Part shown: positions 42,650 through 51,133 of the stretch, piece after piece
Numbering within the stretch: the first letter of the stretch is position 1
How the letters are laid out: each line of letters begins with the position of its first letter
NCBI GenBank assembly: GCA_023512725.1
Contig: JAILZB010000003.1
Coordinates: 1-58,006 of the forward strand
Direction of reading: 5' to 3'
Origin: Chloroflexota bacterium
GTDB taxonomy: Bacteria; Chloroflexota; Dehalococcoidia; SpSt-223
DNA length: 58,006 nt
Made by a program: the position numbers and the translations under genes
The notes under the pieces: model-generated
The model's input: the letters and a program-made list of their open reading frames with translations, nothing else
Database searches by the model: none
What the model was told of the DNA's origin: nothing

Positions 42650-44122
42650 ATGCTGCGCCTTCTCCCCGGCACCCTCACCTCGCCTCGCCGGGGGATCTTC
42701 TTGGCCGCCTTGCCGCAGCGCGACCGGCTCGCTTGCGGGGCCCTCCTGCTGGGGGCTGCCCTCTGGGTGCTTGCTCCCTTCCCGCTGGCTGGGGGAGGCG
42801 CGGCTCTCTTCTTCCTGGGGGCCATCCTCCGGCTTGACCTTGCGCTGATTGCGGTCGTCCTGGCCTGCCCGTTCTATCTCCCCGTGGCGGCGAACCCTCT
42901 CCCCCCCAAGCCGATCGGCCCCTACCGCTTCAGCCTGCTCGAAGTGGCAACTCTGCTCTGCGGAGCGGCCTGGCTGGTGCGTGCCCTCATCGACCGGCCG
43001 GCGACGATCGACCGGCTGCGGCAGGCGGGCTGGGCGCTTGTTCCCCCGCTGCTCTTTCTGCTCGCCGCTACCCTCTCGACGCTGGCAGCCGTCAATCGGC
43101 ACGAGGCTCTGCGCGAACTCCGGACGGTGGCTATCGAGCCGGTGCTATTCGGCCTGCTGGTGCTCAGCACGCTTGACCGCCGCGGTGTCGCTCGGTTGGT
43201 GGTGGCTGGCGTCGCGCTCGGGGCTACGGTGGCCGCCTACAGCTTCTATCACTATGTGGTGGTTAGGGTCGTCGAGGAGGCTGACGGGGTCCGACGGGTG
43301 CTGGCGGTCTACCACTCCCCTAACCAGTTAGCGCTCCTCTTCGACCGGCTGCTCCCGCTCACCGTGGCCCTTGCCCTTCCGGCACCAGCCGAACCCTGGC
43401 GACGCTGGCTCCGGCGGGGTATGCCAGCCGGGGTGGCAGCAGTGATCATGGCTGGTGCGCTGGTACTCACCTACTCGCGAGGAGCCTACCTGGCGGTCGC
43501 CGTGGCGACTCTGGCCATCCTGGCCTGGCGCGGTTGGCGCTTCTTGCTGCCGGCAGTGGTTCTCGGCATGCTGGGCAGCGGCCTGCTGCTCACCCAGCTC
43601 TCGCCCGCCCGTCTCGTCTCGGAGCAGACTTCCGTCGGGCGGCTGACGCTCTGGAGCGCGGCCTGGCGGATGGTCCTGGACCACCCGCTGCTCGGCGTCG
43701 GGCCGGACAACTTTCTCTACGCCTACCGTGACCGCGGCTACCTGCCGCCGGAAGGCTGGCGCGAACCGGATACTTCTCACCCTCACAACCTGCTGCTCGA
43801 CGCTTGGCTCCGGACGGGCATCCTGGGCTTCGGCGCGCTTGCTGCTGCAGCGGCGCTGTTCTGGCGCGCTGCGGTGCGTCTGCTGCGTTCCCGTTCTGAC
43901 CCCTCCTGGCCGACGGCGCTCGCGCTCGCCGGGGGGATGCTGGCCGCGCTCACGCACGGGCTGTTCGACAACGGCTACTTTCTCCCCGACCTGGCAGTGC
44001 TGTTCTGGCTGGCCGTAGCCGGGATGGCCGTGCTGGCCCGACCGTCGGCCCCAGCAGCCCACCCAGCTCCTCCGCCAGCTTCCCCGCTCGCCGCCAGCGC
44101 GCCGCCTCCCGTGCCGCGCTAG
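42650..44122 (+). CDS. O-antigen ligase/polymerase (Wzy/WaaL-type) membrane protein
   Basis: A 490-residue protein with about ten to twelve membrane helices and one large outer loop. The conserved region is HPLLGVGPDNFLYAYRDRGYLPPEGWREPDTSHPHNLLLDAWLRTGILGF; the H and R residues around SHPHNLLL are typical of Wzy_C/WaaL proteins. These move polysaccharide chains from undecaprenyl carriers to an acceptor or to each other. The ATG at 42650 has no Shine-Dalgarno sequence and sits 7 bases after TATAAT, so a leaderless mRNA is expected. A second protein of this kind lies at 45296. Confidence 0.87.
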   Translation: MLRLLPGTLTSPRRGIFLAALPQRDRLACGALLLGAALWVLAPFPLAGGGAALFFLGAILRLDLALIAVVLACPFYLPVAANPLPPKPIGPYRFSLLEVATLLCGAAWLVRALIDRPATIDRLRQAGWALVPPLLFLLAATLSTLAAVNRHEALRELRTVAIEPVLFGLLVLSTLDRRGVARLVVAGVALGATVAAYSFYHYVVVRVVEEADGVRRVLAVYHSPNQLALLFDRLLPLTVALALPAPAEPWRRWLRRGMPAGVAAVIMAGALVLTYSRGAYLAVAVATLAILAWRGWRFLLPAVVLGMLGSGLLLTQLSPARLVSEQTSVGRLTLWSAAWRMVLDHPLLGVGPDNFLYAYRDRGYLPPEGWREPDTSHPHNLLLDAWLRTGILGFGALAAAAALFWRAAVRLLRSRSDPSWPTALALAGGMLAALTHGLFDNGYFLPDLAVLFWLAVAGMAVLARPSAPAAHPAPPPASPLAASAPPPVPR

Positions 44123-44157
44123 GGGTGGCGACACGAGCCAGCGCGGGTTGGCAAATC

Positions 44158-44186
44158 CTGGCAGGTTCGTTGGCGAGTGCTACGAT
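44158..44186 (+). promoter_or_regulatory. Candidate promoter of the polysaccharide operon
   Basis: CTGGCA (44158-44163), a 17-base spacer and TACGAT (44181-44186), inside the 211-base gap before the decarboxylase start at 44334. A leader of about 140 bases would result; I see no riboswitch in it. Confidence 0.4.
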
Positions 44187-44333
44187 TCGGGACGGATCCC
44201 GCTGGCTGCGGGCACTGGCCGGTGGGAGACTGGCCGCGCTCAGGCACGACGCCACTTGTCGCGTTCCCCTCCCAAGCCTGCCCCGCGGGGGAGCATGGCT
44301 GAGTGGGGGCGGCGACCGGAGGACAACAGACCA

Positions 44334-45299
44334 ATGCAGATCGTCATCAGCGGCGGGGCCGGGTTCATCGGTTCTCACCTGGTCGATGCCTGCCTGACCC
44401 GTGGCCACCGGGTGATCGTGATCGATAACCTGTTGACCGGGCGGCGGGAGAACCTGGCGCACCTGGCGGACCATCCCCGGCTGCGCTTCCTCGAACGTGA
44501 CGTGATCGAGCCGCTGCCAGAGGTCGAAGGCGAGCTGTATCTGCACCTGGCGAGTCCGGCCAGCCCGGTCGGCTACGCCCGCTATCCCATCGAGACGATG
44601 CTCGCGAACTCGCTTGGCACCCAGCGGCTGCTCGACCTCACCCGGCGGGACGGCGCGACCTTTCTGTTCGCCTCGACCTCCGAGGCCTACGGCGACCCGC
44701 TGGTCCACCCCCAGCCGGAGGAGTACTGGGGCAACGTCAACCCCGTCGGGCCGCGCGCCTGCTACGACGAGTCCAAGCGGTACGGCGAAGCGCTCACCGT
44801 CACATACGTGCGGCAGTTTGGCCTCGATGGGCGGATCGTCCGGATCTTCAATACCTATGGCCCGCGGAACGACCCCCGCGACGGTCGGATCGTGCCAAAC
44901 TTCATCACCCAGGCGCTGCGGGGCGAGCCGATCACGGTCTACGGGGATGGCACCCAGACCCGCTCCTACTGCTACGTCTCCGACCTGGTCGAGGGGATCC
45001 TCCGCGCTGCCCTCACCCCGGGGCTGGCGGGTGAGGTGATCAACCTCGGCAACCCGCTGGAATACTCGGCGGTCGAGCTCGCTGTCCTGATCCGACGACT
45101 GGCGGGCTCCTCCTCCCCGATCGTGCACGCGCCTCCGCGGCCAGAGGAGATCGCGCGCCGGCGCCCGGAGATCAGCAAAGCGCGGCGTCTGCTCGGCTGG
45201 GAACCCCAGGTGGGTATCGAGGAGGGCCTGCTCCAGACGATCGCCTGGTTCCGGGAGCAGCTGGCACTGCCAGCCTCCGCTGTGGTCGACGGCACGTGA
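44334..45299 (+). CDS. UDP-glucuronate decarboxylase-type SDR
   Basis: 321 residues from the ATG 44334 (GGAGG 11 bases upstream). An extended SDR with the NAD loop ISGGAGFIGSHLVDACL and LHLASPASPVGYARYPIETM. The catalytic Ser/Thr, Tyr and Lys are in STSEAYGDPL and YDESKRYGEA, and RIFNTYGPRNDPRDGRIVPNFI follows. The ASPASPxxY and YDExKRxxE segments are typical of UDP-xylose synthase/UDP-glucuronate decarboxylase, making UDP-xylose. Other nucleotide-sugar epimerases share much of this. It would supply a precursor to the glycosyltransferases downstream. Overlaps the next gene by 4 bases (GTGA). Confidence 0.88.
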   Translation: MQIVISGGAGFIGSHLVDACLTRGHRVIVIDNLLTGRRENLAHLADHPRLRFLERDVIEPLPEVEGELYLHLASPASPVGYARYPIETMLANSLGTQRLLDLTRRDGATFLFASTSEAYGDPLVHPQPEEYWGNVNPVGPRACYDESKRYGEALTVTYVRQFGLDGRIVRIFNTYGPRNDPRDGRIVPNFITQALRGEPITVYGDGTQTRSYCYVSDLVEGILRAALTPGLAGEVINLGNPLEYSAVELAVLIRRLAGSSSPIVHAPPRPEEIARRRPEISKARRLLGWEPQVGIEEGLLQTIAWFREQLALPASAVVDGT

Positions 45300-46864
45300 C
45301 GCTGCTGGCGCGCCCCCCTCTCGCTGCCCGCGCAAGCGCCTGGTGGCGGGCTGCGCGCGTTGAACTCGCTGATTGGTTCCTCCCACCCTGGGAACGGGGG
45401 TTGCTCTCGCCGCGGGCCACCGTGCTCGTAGGTATCGTGCTGGTGGGCCTCGCCCTCGTGATCGCGACCCAGCCGCTCCGGGTGCTGGTGGCCGGGCTGG
45501 CTGCGGCCGTCTTCTTCGTGCTCTCCCTCGTCCGTCCCGTAGTTGGGTTGGGGCTTATCCTGTTCTCGGTTCCCTTTGGAACGCTCGCGCCGGTTGACGT
45601 GCGCGGCATCACCCTCACCGCCACCGAGCCGCTGATCGGCCTGGTTACCCTTGCCTGGCTGCTGCGGGTGGCCGCAGCACGCCAGCTCGACTGGCGCTGG
45701 TCGCCGCTGGTAGTGCCGCTCGTGCTCTTTCTGCTCCTCGAGGCCCAGTCAGTGGCGGTCGCTCCGGCGTTCACGCTAGCGGCAAAAGAGTACGCCAAGT
45801 GGCTGGAAGCGCTGGCGCTGCTCGTGGTGACGGCGCAGGTCGTGCGTCGGCAGGAGCAGGTCGTGTTTCTGGTTGCCTGCCTGCTCGGCGCGGGGACGCT
45901 AGCTGCCCTGCAGGGGTGGTACCAGTTCTTCTTCCGCCAGGGGCCGGAGGGGTTCCTCATTGCTGAACGGTTCATCCGGGCCTATGGCGAGTTCGGTCAA
46001 CCGAACCCGTACGCTGGCTTCTTGAACCTCAGCCTCCCGTTTGCCCTGGCTGTGCTGCTGGTCGCCTTGCTCCGCCCACCGGCGGCCCGTGGGAGAGCGC
46101 CGCAGGCGCTGCTCCTCGCGGTAGCCGGCGTGGCAGGGGTCATTGCAGCGGCCGAAGCGATGACCTTCTCCCGGGCGGCGTGGCTGGGCCTGGCGGTGGC
46201 CGTCGTGGCAATGCTGGCGGTCTGCAGCCGGCGCACCCTCGGACTCCTGCTCGGTGGGCTCACGGTGGGGTTGGTCATCTGGCTCCTGGGCGCGCTCGAC
46301 CTGCTCCCCGCGGTGGCGCTCGAGCGGTTACGGCCGCTCGCCGAGAGTGTCAGTCTCTTTGACGTCAGCGCAGTGGAGCTGACGCCGGAGAACTGGTCGG
46401 TCGTCGAGCGCGTCGTCACCTGGCAGACGGCGCTTGAGATGGCCGCGACGAACCCCTGGTACGGCATTGGGCCGGGAAGCTTTCAGGTCCGCTGGCCCGA
46501 GTTTGCCCCGCTCGAGTGGGTCTTGCGCGGGTCCAACCCGCCCCACGCCCATAACTTCTACCTGAACCAGCTGGCCGAGAGCGGGATCATCGGCCTGGCG
46601 GCCTATCTCATCCTCATCGGGGCGGCCTTCGCCTATACTACCGTCCGGGTCCGAGCGGCCCAGCGGCTCGGTCGCTGGCAAGGGCATCTCCTTGCTCACC
46701 CGTTCGCGCTTGCGCTCGGGCTGCTCGGGGTGCTGCTTGCACTTTCGGTGCACAACGTGTTCGATGCGCTCTTCGTCCATGGGATGACAGCCCAACTTGG
46801 GTTGACACTTGGGCTCGTCGAAGCGAGCTGGCAGGCCCGAGCACAACACGCCGAGGGGGCATGA
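45296..46864 (+). CDS. O-antigen ligase-family membrane protein
   Basis: A 522-residue multi-pass protein of the Wzy/WaaL class. The membrane segments are clear, and the loop NPWYGIGPGSFQVRWPEFAPLEWVLRGSNPPHAHNFYLNQLAESGIIGL carries the PxHAHN(x)Y motif of Wzy_C. It is the second such protein in the window. GTG start coupled to the decarboxylase; the stop overlaps the LPG-synthase-type gene by 4 bases. It most likely polymerises or ligates the surface polysaccharide made by this operon. Confidence 0.87.
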   Translation: MTLLARPPLAARASAWWRAARVELADWFLPPWERGLLSPRATVLVGIVLVGLALVIATQPLRVLVAGLAAAVFFVLSLVRPVVGLGLILFSVPFGTLAPVDVRGITLTATEPLIGLVTLAWLLRVAAARQLDWRWSPLVVPLVLFLLLEAQSVAVAPAFTLAAKEYAKWLEALALLVVTAQVVRRQEQVVFLVACLLGAGTLAALQGWYQFFFRQGPEGFLIAERFIRAYGEFGQPNPYAGFLNLSLPFALAVLLVALLRPPAARGRAPQALLLAVAGVAGVIAAAEAMTFSRAAWLGLAVAVVAMLAVCSRRTLGLLLGGLTVGLVIWLLGALDLLPAVALERLRPLAESVSLFDVSAVELTPENWSVVERVVTWQTALEMAATNPWYGIGPGSFQVRWPEFAPLEWVLRGSNPPHAHNFYLNQLAESGIIGLAAYLILIGAAFAYTTVRVRAAQRLGRWQGHLLAHPFALALGLLGVLLALSVHNVFDALFVHGMTAQLGLTLGLVEASWQARAQHAEGA

Positions 46865-47949
46865 TCATCCGCCAGCCAAGCATGGGGCACGAGGCAGCAC
46901 CATCACTGCCGCTGACCGAGACGGCACCCCCCGAGGAAGCGAGTGGGGATCTTTCCCTGCGGCGGCGCGTCTTCCGGCTGCGGACGCTGGTCTCGTTTCT
47001 GGCGGCCGGGGCCATCCTCTGGTTCTTGGTCACCCGCCTGAACGTGAATCTGGCCGACCTCTGGGCGCAGCTGCGCCAGACCAACCTGGGCTTGTTCCTG
47101 CTGGCACTCTTCGTCTACTACCTGGGCTTTCCCCTCCGGGCCCTCCGCTGGCGATTGCTGCTGGAGCAGGTCGAGCAGAGCGACCATCGCGCCCGGGAGC
47201 GCGCGGTCCACCCGAGCGTAGCGCGGCTGAGTGAGATCCTGGTGCTGGGCTGGTTTGCCAATTGCGTCGTGCCGGCCAAGATCGGCGATTTTTACCGCGC
47301 CTACCTGCTCAAGGACGCCTGCGGGGTGAGTTTTGCGCGCACCACCGGCACGATCGTGGCCGAGCGGATGATCGACTTGATCGTCCTCTTTGTCCTGCTC
47401 TTGCTCTCGGCGGTCGGGGTCATCCGGGGAATGACGACTGACCACGCCCTGGTGACCGAGCACATCTTGCTGGTCGGCCTCGTGCTGGTGGGGCTGCTCG
47501 TCCTGGTGCTGCTCGGCCTGCGGCTGTTCGGGCGGCGGTTGGAAAGGGTGCTGCCAGCGCGGCTGGGTGGGTTCTGGTACCGCTTCCAGCACGGGATTGT
47601 CGGAAGCTTCCAGCTCCGCCAGTTCCCCCTGGTGGCCGTGCTCACGATAGCAGTCTGGCTGACTGAAGCAGGCCGCCTCTACTTCGTCAGCCAGTCGCTT
47701 GGCGTGCCGCTGGGGCTTGCGGTGATCGTGTTTGTGGCGCTGGCCAACTCGCTCCTCACCGCTGTACCAGCCACGCCTGGGGGGCTGGGTGTGGTCGAGG
47801 TAGGGGTGATCACCCTCTTTGCCCTCATCGGGGTGAGCGACGATGCCGCCGCTGCCGTGACCCTGCTCGACCGTACCATCTCCTACTGGAGTCTGATCGC
47901 CGTCGGGCTGGTCGCGTACCTGTTCGCCTTCCGCCACCGGCGGGCATGA
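46861..47949 (+). CDS. LPG-synthase-type (AglD/UPF0104) membrane protein
   Basis: A 362-residue integral membrane protein of the lysylphosphatidylglycerol synthase TM family (PF03706 type): RTLVSFLAAGAILWFLVTRL, YYLGFPLRALRWRLLLEQ, WFANCVVPAKIGDFYRAYLLKD and LTAVPATPGGLGVVEVGVITLFAL. The GD-x-x-R-A segment and the PxxPGGLGxxE segment define the family. Such proteins are often found in polysaccharide operons and are suspected of flipping lipid-linked intermediates. ATG start overlapping the previous stop by 4 bases; the end overlaps the next gene by 4. Confidence 0.88.
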   Translation: MIIRQPSMGHEAAPSLPLTETAPPEEASGDLSLRRRVFRLRTLVSFLAAGAILWFLVTRLNVNLADLWAQLRQTNLGLFLLALFVYYLGFPLRALRWRLLLEQVEQSDHRARERAVHPSVARLSEILVLGWFANCVVPAKIGDFYRAYLLKDACGVSFARTTGTIVAERMIDLIVLFVLLLLSAVGVIRGMTTDHALVTEHILLVGLVLVGLLVLVLLGLRLFGRRLERVLPARLGGFWYRFQHGIVGSFQLRQFPLVAVLTIAVWLTEAGRLYFVSQSLGVPLGLAVIVFVALANSLLTAVPATPGGLGVVEVGVITLFALIGVSDDAAAAVTLLDRTISYWSLIAVGLVAYLFAFRHRRA

Positions 47950-49055
47950 AGGTCGCGATCGAGTACACCCCGGCCGTACGCCAGCGGGCCGGCATTGGGC
48001 GCTTTGTCCGCGAGCTGACTGCTGCCGTCCTCGCCCTGGGCGAGGAGTGCTCCGTCACCCTGGTCCTGACGCGTGACGCTCCTCCCCCTCCCCTGCCGGC
48101 CCGGGTTGTCCAGTTGCCGCTCACCGAGCGTCAGGCGCTCGTGCTCTGGCACCGCTGGCGGCTCCCCCTCCCGATCGACCGCTGGCTCGGCCCGGTCGAC
48201 CTCTTCCACGGTACCAACTTCCTGCTCCCACCCCTCCGCCGACCGCGGGCGGTCGTGACGGTGCACGACCTCAGCTTTCTGCTCTACCCCCAGTTCGCCG
48301 AGCCGGCCCTGGTGGCGTTCTTGCGGGCAGCGGTGCCACGCTCGCTCCAACGTGCTCATGCTATCTGCGCCGACTCCGCGGCCACCAAGCGCGACCTGAT
48401 CCAGCACCTGGGCGTGGCAGCGGCGCGGATCACCGTCATCCCCGGCGGGGTCGACCCCCGTTTCCGACCGGCTCCTCCCGCGGAACTGGCACAGGTCCGT
48501 CAGCGCTACCCCCTGGACCGACCCTTTCTCCTCGCCCTGGGCACGCGTGAGCCGCGCAAGAACCTGGCAGGGCTGCTGGCGGCCTATCAGCTCGTGCGCC
48601 AACGCGGCGCCACGGTGCGCCTGCTGATCGCGGGGCCACCCGGCTGGCGGGAGGCGCCTTTTGCCGCCGCGCTGGCGAGCGCTCCGTACCGCGAGGATGT
48701 CATCGCGCTCGGCTACGTCCCCGATGAGGACTTGCCGGCCTTGCTCAGCGCTTGTGCGTGCTTCGTCTACCCGAGCTTCTACGAGGGGTTCGGTCTCCCG
48801 GTGGGGGAGGCGCTCGCCTGCGGCGCACCCGTCGTTTGCTCGGCGACCAGTTCGTTACCCGAGGTAGCGGGCGAGGCTGCCTTGCTCGTTCCGCCAGATG
48901 ACCCCGCGGCCATCGCGGAGGCGATCCTGCGGGTGCTGGAGGATGAGACGCTCGCCGCCAGGCTCCGCAGCGCTGGCCCGCGCCAGGCAGCGACCTTGCG
49001 CTGGGAAGATTCCGCCCGGGCGCTCCTCGCGCTCTACCACCAGGTCGTAGCGTGA
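47946..49055 (+). CDS. GT4-family glycosyltransferase
   Basis: A 369-residue GT-B fold enzyme: MKVAIEYTPAVRQRAGIGRFVRELTAAVL, LFHGTNFLLPP, VTVHDLSFLLYPQ, FLLALGTREPRKNLAGLLAAY and YPSFYEGFGLPVGEALACGAPVVCS. The C-terminal EGFGLPxxEAxACGxPV element is the donor-binding motif of retaining GT4 enzymes such as mannosyltransferases. Sugar and acceptor are unknown. Coupled on both sides by 4-base overlaps in the operon starting at the decarboxylase. Confidence 0.92.
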   Translation: MKVAIEYTPAVRQRAGIGRFVRELTAAVLALGEECSVTLVLTRDAPPPPLPARVVQLPLTERQALVLWHRWRLPLPIDRWLGPVDLFHGTNFLLPPLRRPRAVVTVHDLSFLLYPQFAEPALVAFLRAAVPRSLQRAHAICADSAATKRDLIQHLGVAAARITVIPGGVDPRFRPAPPAELAQVRQRYPLDRPFLLALGTREPRKNLAGLLAAYQLVRQRGATVRLLIAGPPGWREAPFAAALASAPYREDVIALGYVPDEDLPALLSACACFVYPSFYEGFGLPVGEALACGAPVVCSATSSLPEVAGEAALLVPPDDPAAIAEAILRVLEDETLAARLRSAGPRQAATLRWEDSARALLALYHQVVA

Positions 49056-50116
49056 AGGTCGGGCTCAGCGGGGAGTTCCTGCGCCGCCCCTGGACCGGGA
49101 GCGGGCAATACACCCTGCATCTTGCGGCGCAGCTTCGCCAGCTGCTGGGGGACCAGCAGGTAGTGCTGCTCGGCCAGGGAACGGGCAGGCCACTCGCCAA
49201 GCTCTGGTGGGAGCAGGTCGGGGTGGTCCGCGCGGCGCGCGCTGCTGGGGTGGAGCTGCTGCACGTGCCCTACTTTGGCCCGCCGCTCCGCTCTCCCCTG
49301 CCGCTGGTGGTGACCGTCCACGACCTGATCATGCTGGCGTTGCCCGAGCACCGGGGACCGCTGCTTTACCGCCTCTATACCCACCTGGCGCTGGTCGGAG
49401 CGCAGCGCGCCGACCTCGTGCTGGCGGATTCCGCCGCGACCGCCCGCGACCTCACCCGGCGCGGGGGCATTGCGTCCGCGCGCATCGCCATCGTTCCGCT
49501 CGGCTACGATGAGCGGCTGGCGGAGCCGGTCTCGAGCGAGGCGGTCGAACGCTACCGGACGCAGCGCGGGCTGCCCCCCTCCTTCGTGCTCTACCTTGGC
49601 GGGTTCGATGCGCGCAAGAACGTGCCCCTGCTGCTCCGCGCTGCCCAGCGCGGTGGTTGGCCACTCGTCATCGCTGGGGACCCCCCCCCACCCCGACCAC
49701 CGCTCTACCCCTCGCTGCCCACGACGAGCGCACGGGTGCACTGGCTCGGCCGCGTGGCGGAAGAGGAGAAACCGCTGCTTTACCGGGCAGCCAGCCTCTT
49801 CTGCTACCCGAGCCGGTACGAAGGCTTCGGCCTGCCAGTGCTGGAGGCGATGGCGTGCGGGGTGCCGGTCGTGGCGGCGGCCGCGACGAGTATCCCCGAG
49901 GTGGTGGGTGAGGCTGCCGTGCTGGTGCCGCCGGACGATGAACTGGCGCTGGTAGAGGCAGTCACCGCTCTACTGGGCGACTCTGAGCGGCGCGCCGAGC
50001 TGGCCGAGCAGGGTCAGGCGCGGGCTCGCCAGTTCAGCTGGGAGCGGACGGCACGCGAGACGCTCGCTGCCTACCAGCGGGTGCTCAGCCACGCCCCGGC
50101 ACGAGTGGTAGGATAG
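49052..50116 (+). CDS. GT4-family glycosyltransferase
   Basis: A 354-residue GT-B enzyme paralogous to the previous gene. MKVGLSGEFLRRPWTGSGQYTLHLAAQL, VTVHDLIMLALPEH, FVLYLGGFDARKNVPLLLRAA and YPSRYEGFGLPVLEAMACGVPVVAAAATSIPEVVGEA match the same pattern. GTG start in a GTGA overlap. It is the last gene of the polysaccharide operon; the next gene has its own Shine-Dalgarno sequence. The two paralogues probably add successive sugars of the repeat unit. Confidence 0.92.
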   Translation: MKVGLSGEFLRRPWTGSGQYTLHLAAQLRQLLGDQQVVLLGQGTGRPLAKLWWEQVGVVRAARAAGVELLHVPYFGPPLRSPLPLVVTVHDLIMLALPEHRGPLLYRLYTHLALVGAQRADLVLADSAATARDLTRRGGIASARIAIVPLGYDERLAEPVSSEAVERYRTQRGLPPSFVLYLGGFDARKNVPLLLRAAQRGGWPLVIAGDPPPPRPPLYPSLPTTSARVHWLGRVAEEEKPLLYRAASLFCYPSRYEGFGLPVLEAMACGVPVVAAAATSIPEVVGEAAVLVPPDDELALVEAVTALLGDSERRAELAEQGQARARQFSWERTARETLAAYQRVLSHAPARVVG

Positions 50117-50131
50117 CCCAGCGGAGGACGT

Positions 50132-51133
50132 GTGAGAGCGATTGTGATCGACCAGTACGGCGAGCCCGAGGTGATGCGCTGGGGAGAGGTGCCAACGCCC
50201 GAACCGGCGCCAGGCGAGATCCTGGTGCGGGTCCAGGCAGCAGGTGTCAACCAGGCCGACCTCACCGCGCGGGCCGGCCGCTATCCGGAACGTCTCCCCG
50301 TGCCGGGCATCTACTTCTATCCCCTTCGCACGCTGCCGGCGGTCGTTGGCATCGAGGCGGCCGGGGTGGTGGCAGCGCTCGGGCCTGGCGCGCGCGGCTG
50401 GCAAGTCGGCGACCGGGTCTGTGGTTTCACCGGCTCGGGGGCCTATGCCGAATACGCCACCATGCTCGACTGGGTGGCGCTGCCCATTCCGGAGGGGATG
50501 AGCTTCGTCGAAGGGGCGGCAATTCCCGTCGCTTTTCTGACCGCCTGGTTGGCGCTCTGTGAACTGATGAACGTGCGCCGCGGCGAGACCCTGCTCGTCC
50601 ACGCGGTCGGGGCAGGGGTGGGGCAGGCGATGGTCCAGTTGGGAGTGCTGCTGGGCGCCCGCGTGATCGGCACAGAAGCGGTGGATGAGAAGCTGGAGCG
50701 GGCAGCCGCGCTGGGGCTGGCGGCTGGCTGTAATGCCCGCCAGCAGGACTTCGTGGCCTGGGCGCTGGAGCAGACGGGCGGGCGCGGTGTCGATGCCCTT
50801 GTTGATACCCTCGGGGGACCCGTGTTCGCCGCGAGCCTGCGCGCGCTCGCCCTCAACGGGCGGCTCGTTCCCCTCTCGACCTCGCTCGGGGGGACGCCCG
50901 AGATCGAGCTGGGGCAGATCATTGGCAAACATCTGAAGGTGTTCGGGATGTCGGCAGCGGCCATGCTGAGCCCGGACCGGATTGCTCGCTTTCGGCGGGA
51001 AGTGCTCTCCGCGCTGCCGACCCTGCTGCGCCCGGTCGTCGACCGGGTGTTCCCGATCGAGCAAGCGGCCGCGGCCCACCGCTACCTGGCGGGTGCCACC
51101 CACTTCGGGAAAGTCGTGCTTGCGCTCCCATGA
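50132..51133 (+). CDS. Quinone-oxidoreductase-like MDR protein
   Basis: A 333-residue medium-chain reductase without the catalytic zinc Cys: GEPEVMRWGEVPTPEPAPGEILVRVQAAGVNQADLTARAGRYP, GIEAAGVVAALGPG, then the NADPH loop HAVGAGVGQAMVQLGVLLGARVIGT and GRGVDALVDTLGG. Typical quinone oxidoreductases (QOR) reduce quinones or enals with NADPH. GTG at 50132 with GGAGG upstream; a TAGGAT box at 50109-50114 could start a separate transcript. The end overlaps the amidohydrolase by 4 bases. Confidence 0.9.
   Translation: MRAIVIDQYGEPEVMRWGEVPTPEPAPGEILVRVQAAGVNQADLTARAGRYPERLPVPGIYFYPLRTLPAVVGIEAAGVVAALGPGARGWQVGDRVCGFTGSGAYAEYATMLDWVALPIPEGMSFVEGAAIPVAFLTAWLALCELMNVRRGETLLVHAVGAGVGQAMVQLGVLLGARVIGTEAVDEKLERAAALGLAAGCNARQQDFVAWALEQTGGRGVDALVDTLGGPVFAASLRALALNGRLVPLSTSLGGTPEIELGQIIGKHLKVFGMSAAAMLSPDRIARFRREVLSALPTLLRPVVDRVFPIEQAAAAHRYLAGATHFGKVVLALP

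Noticed and set aside
46903-47937. 344-residue minus-strand ORF rich in Gln, Asp and His
   Set aside because: Antisense shadow of the LPG-synthase-type gene.
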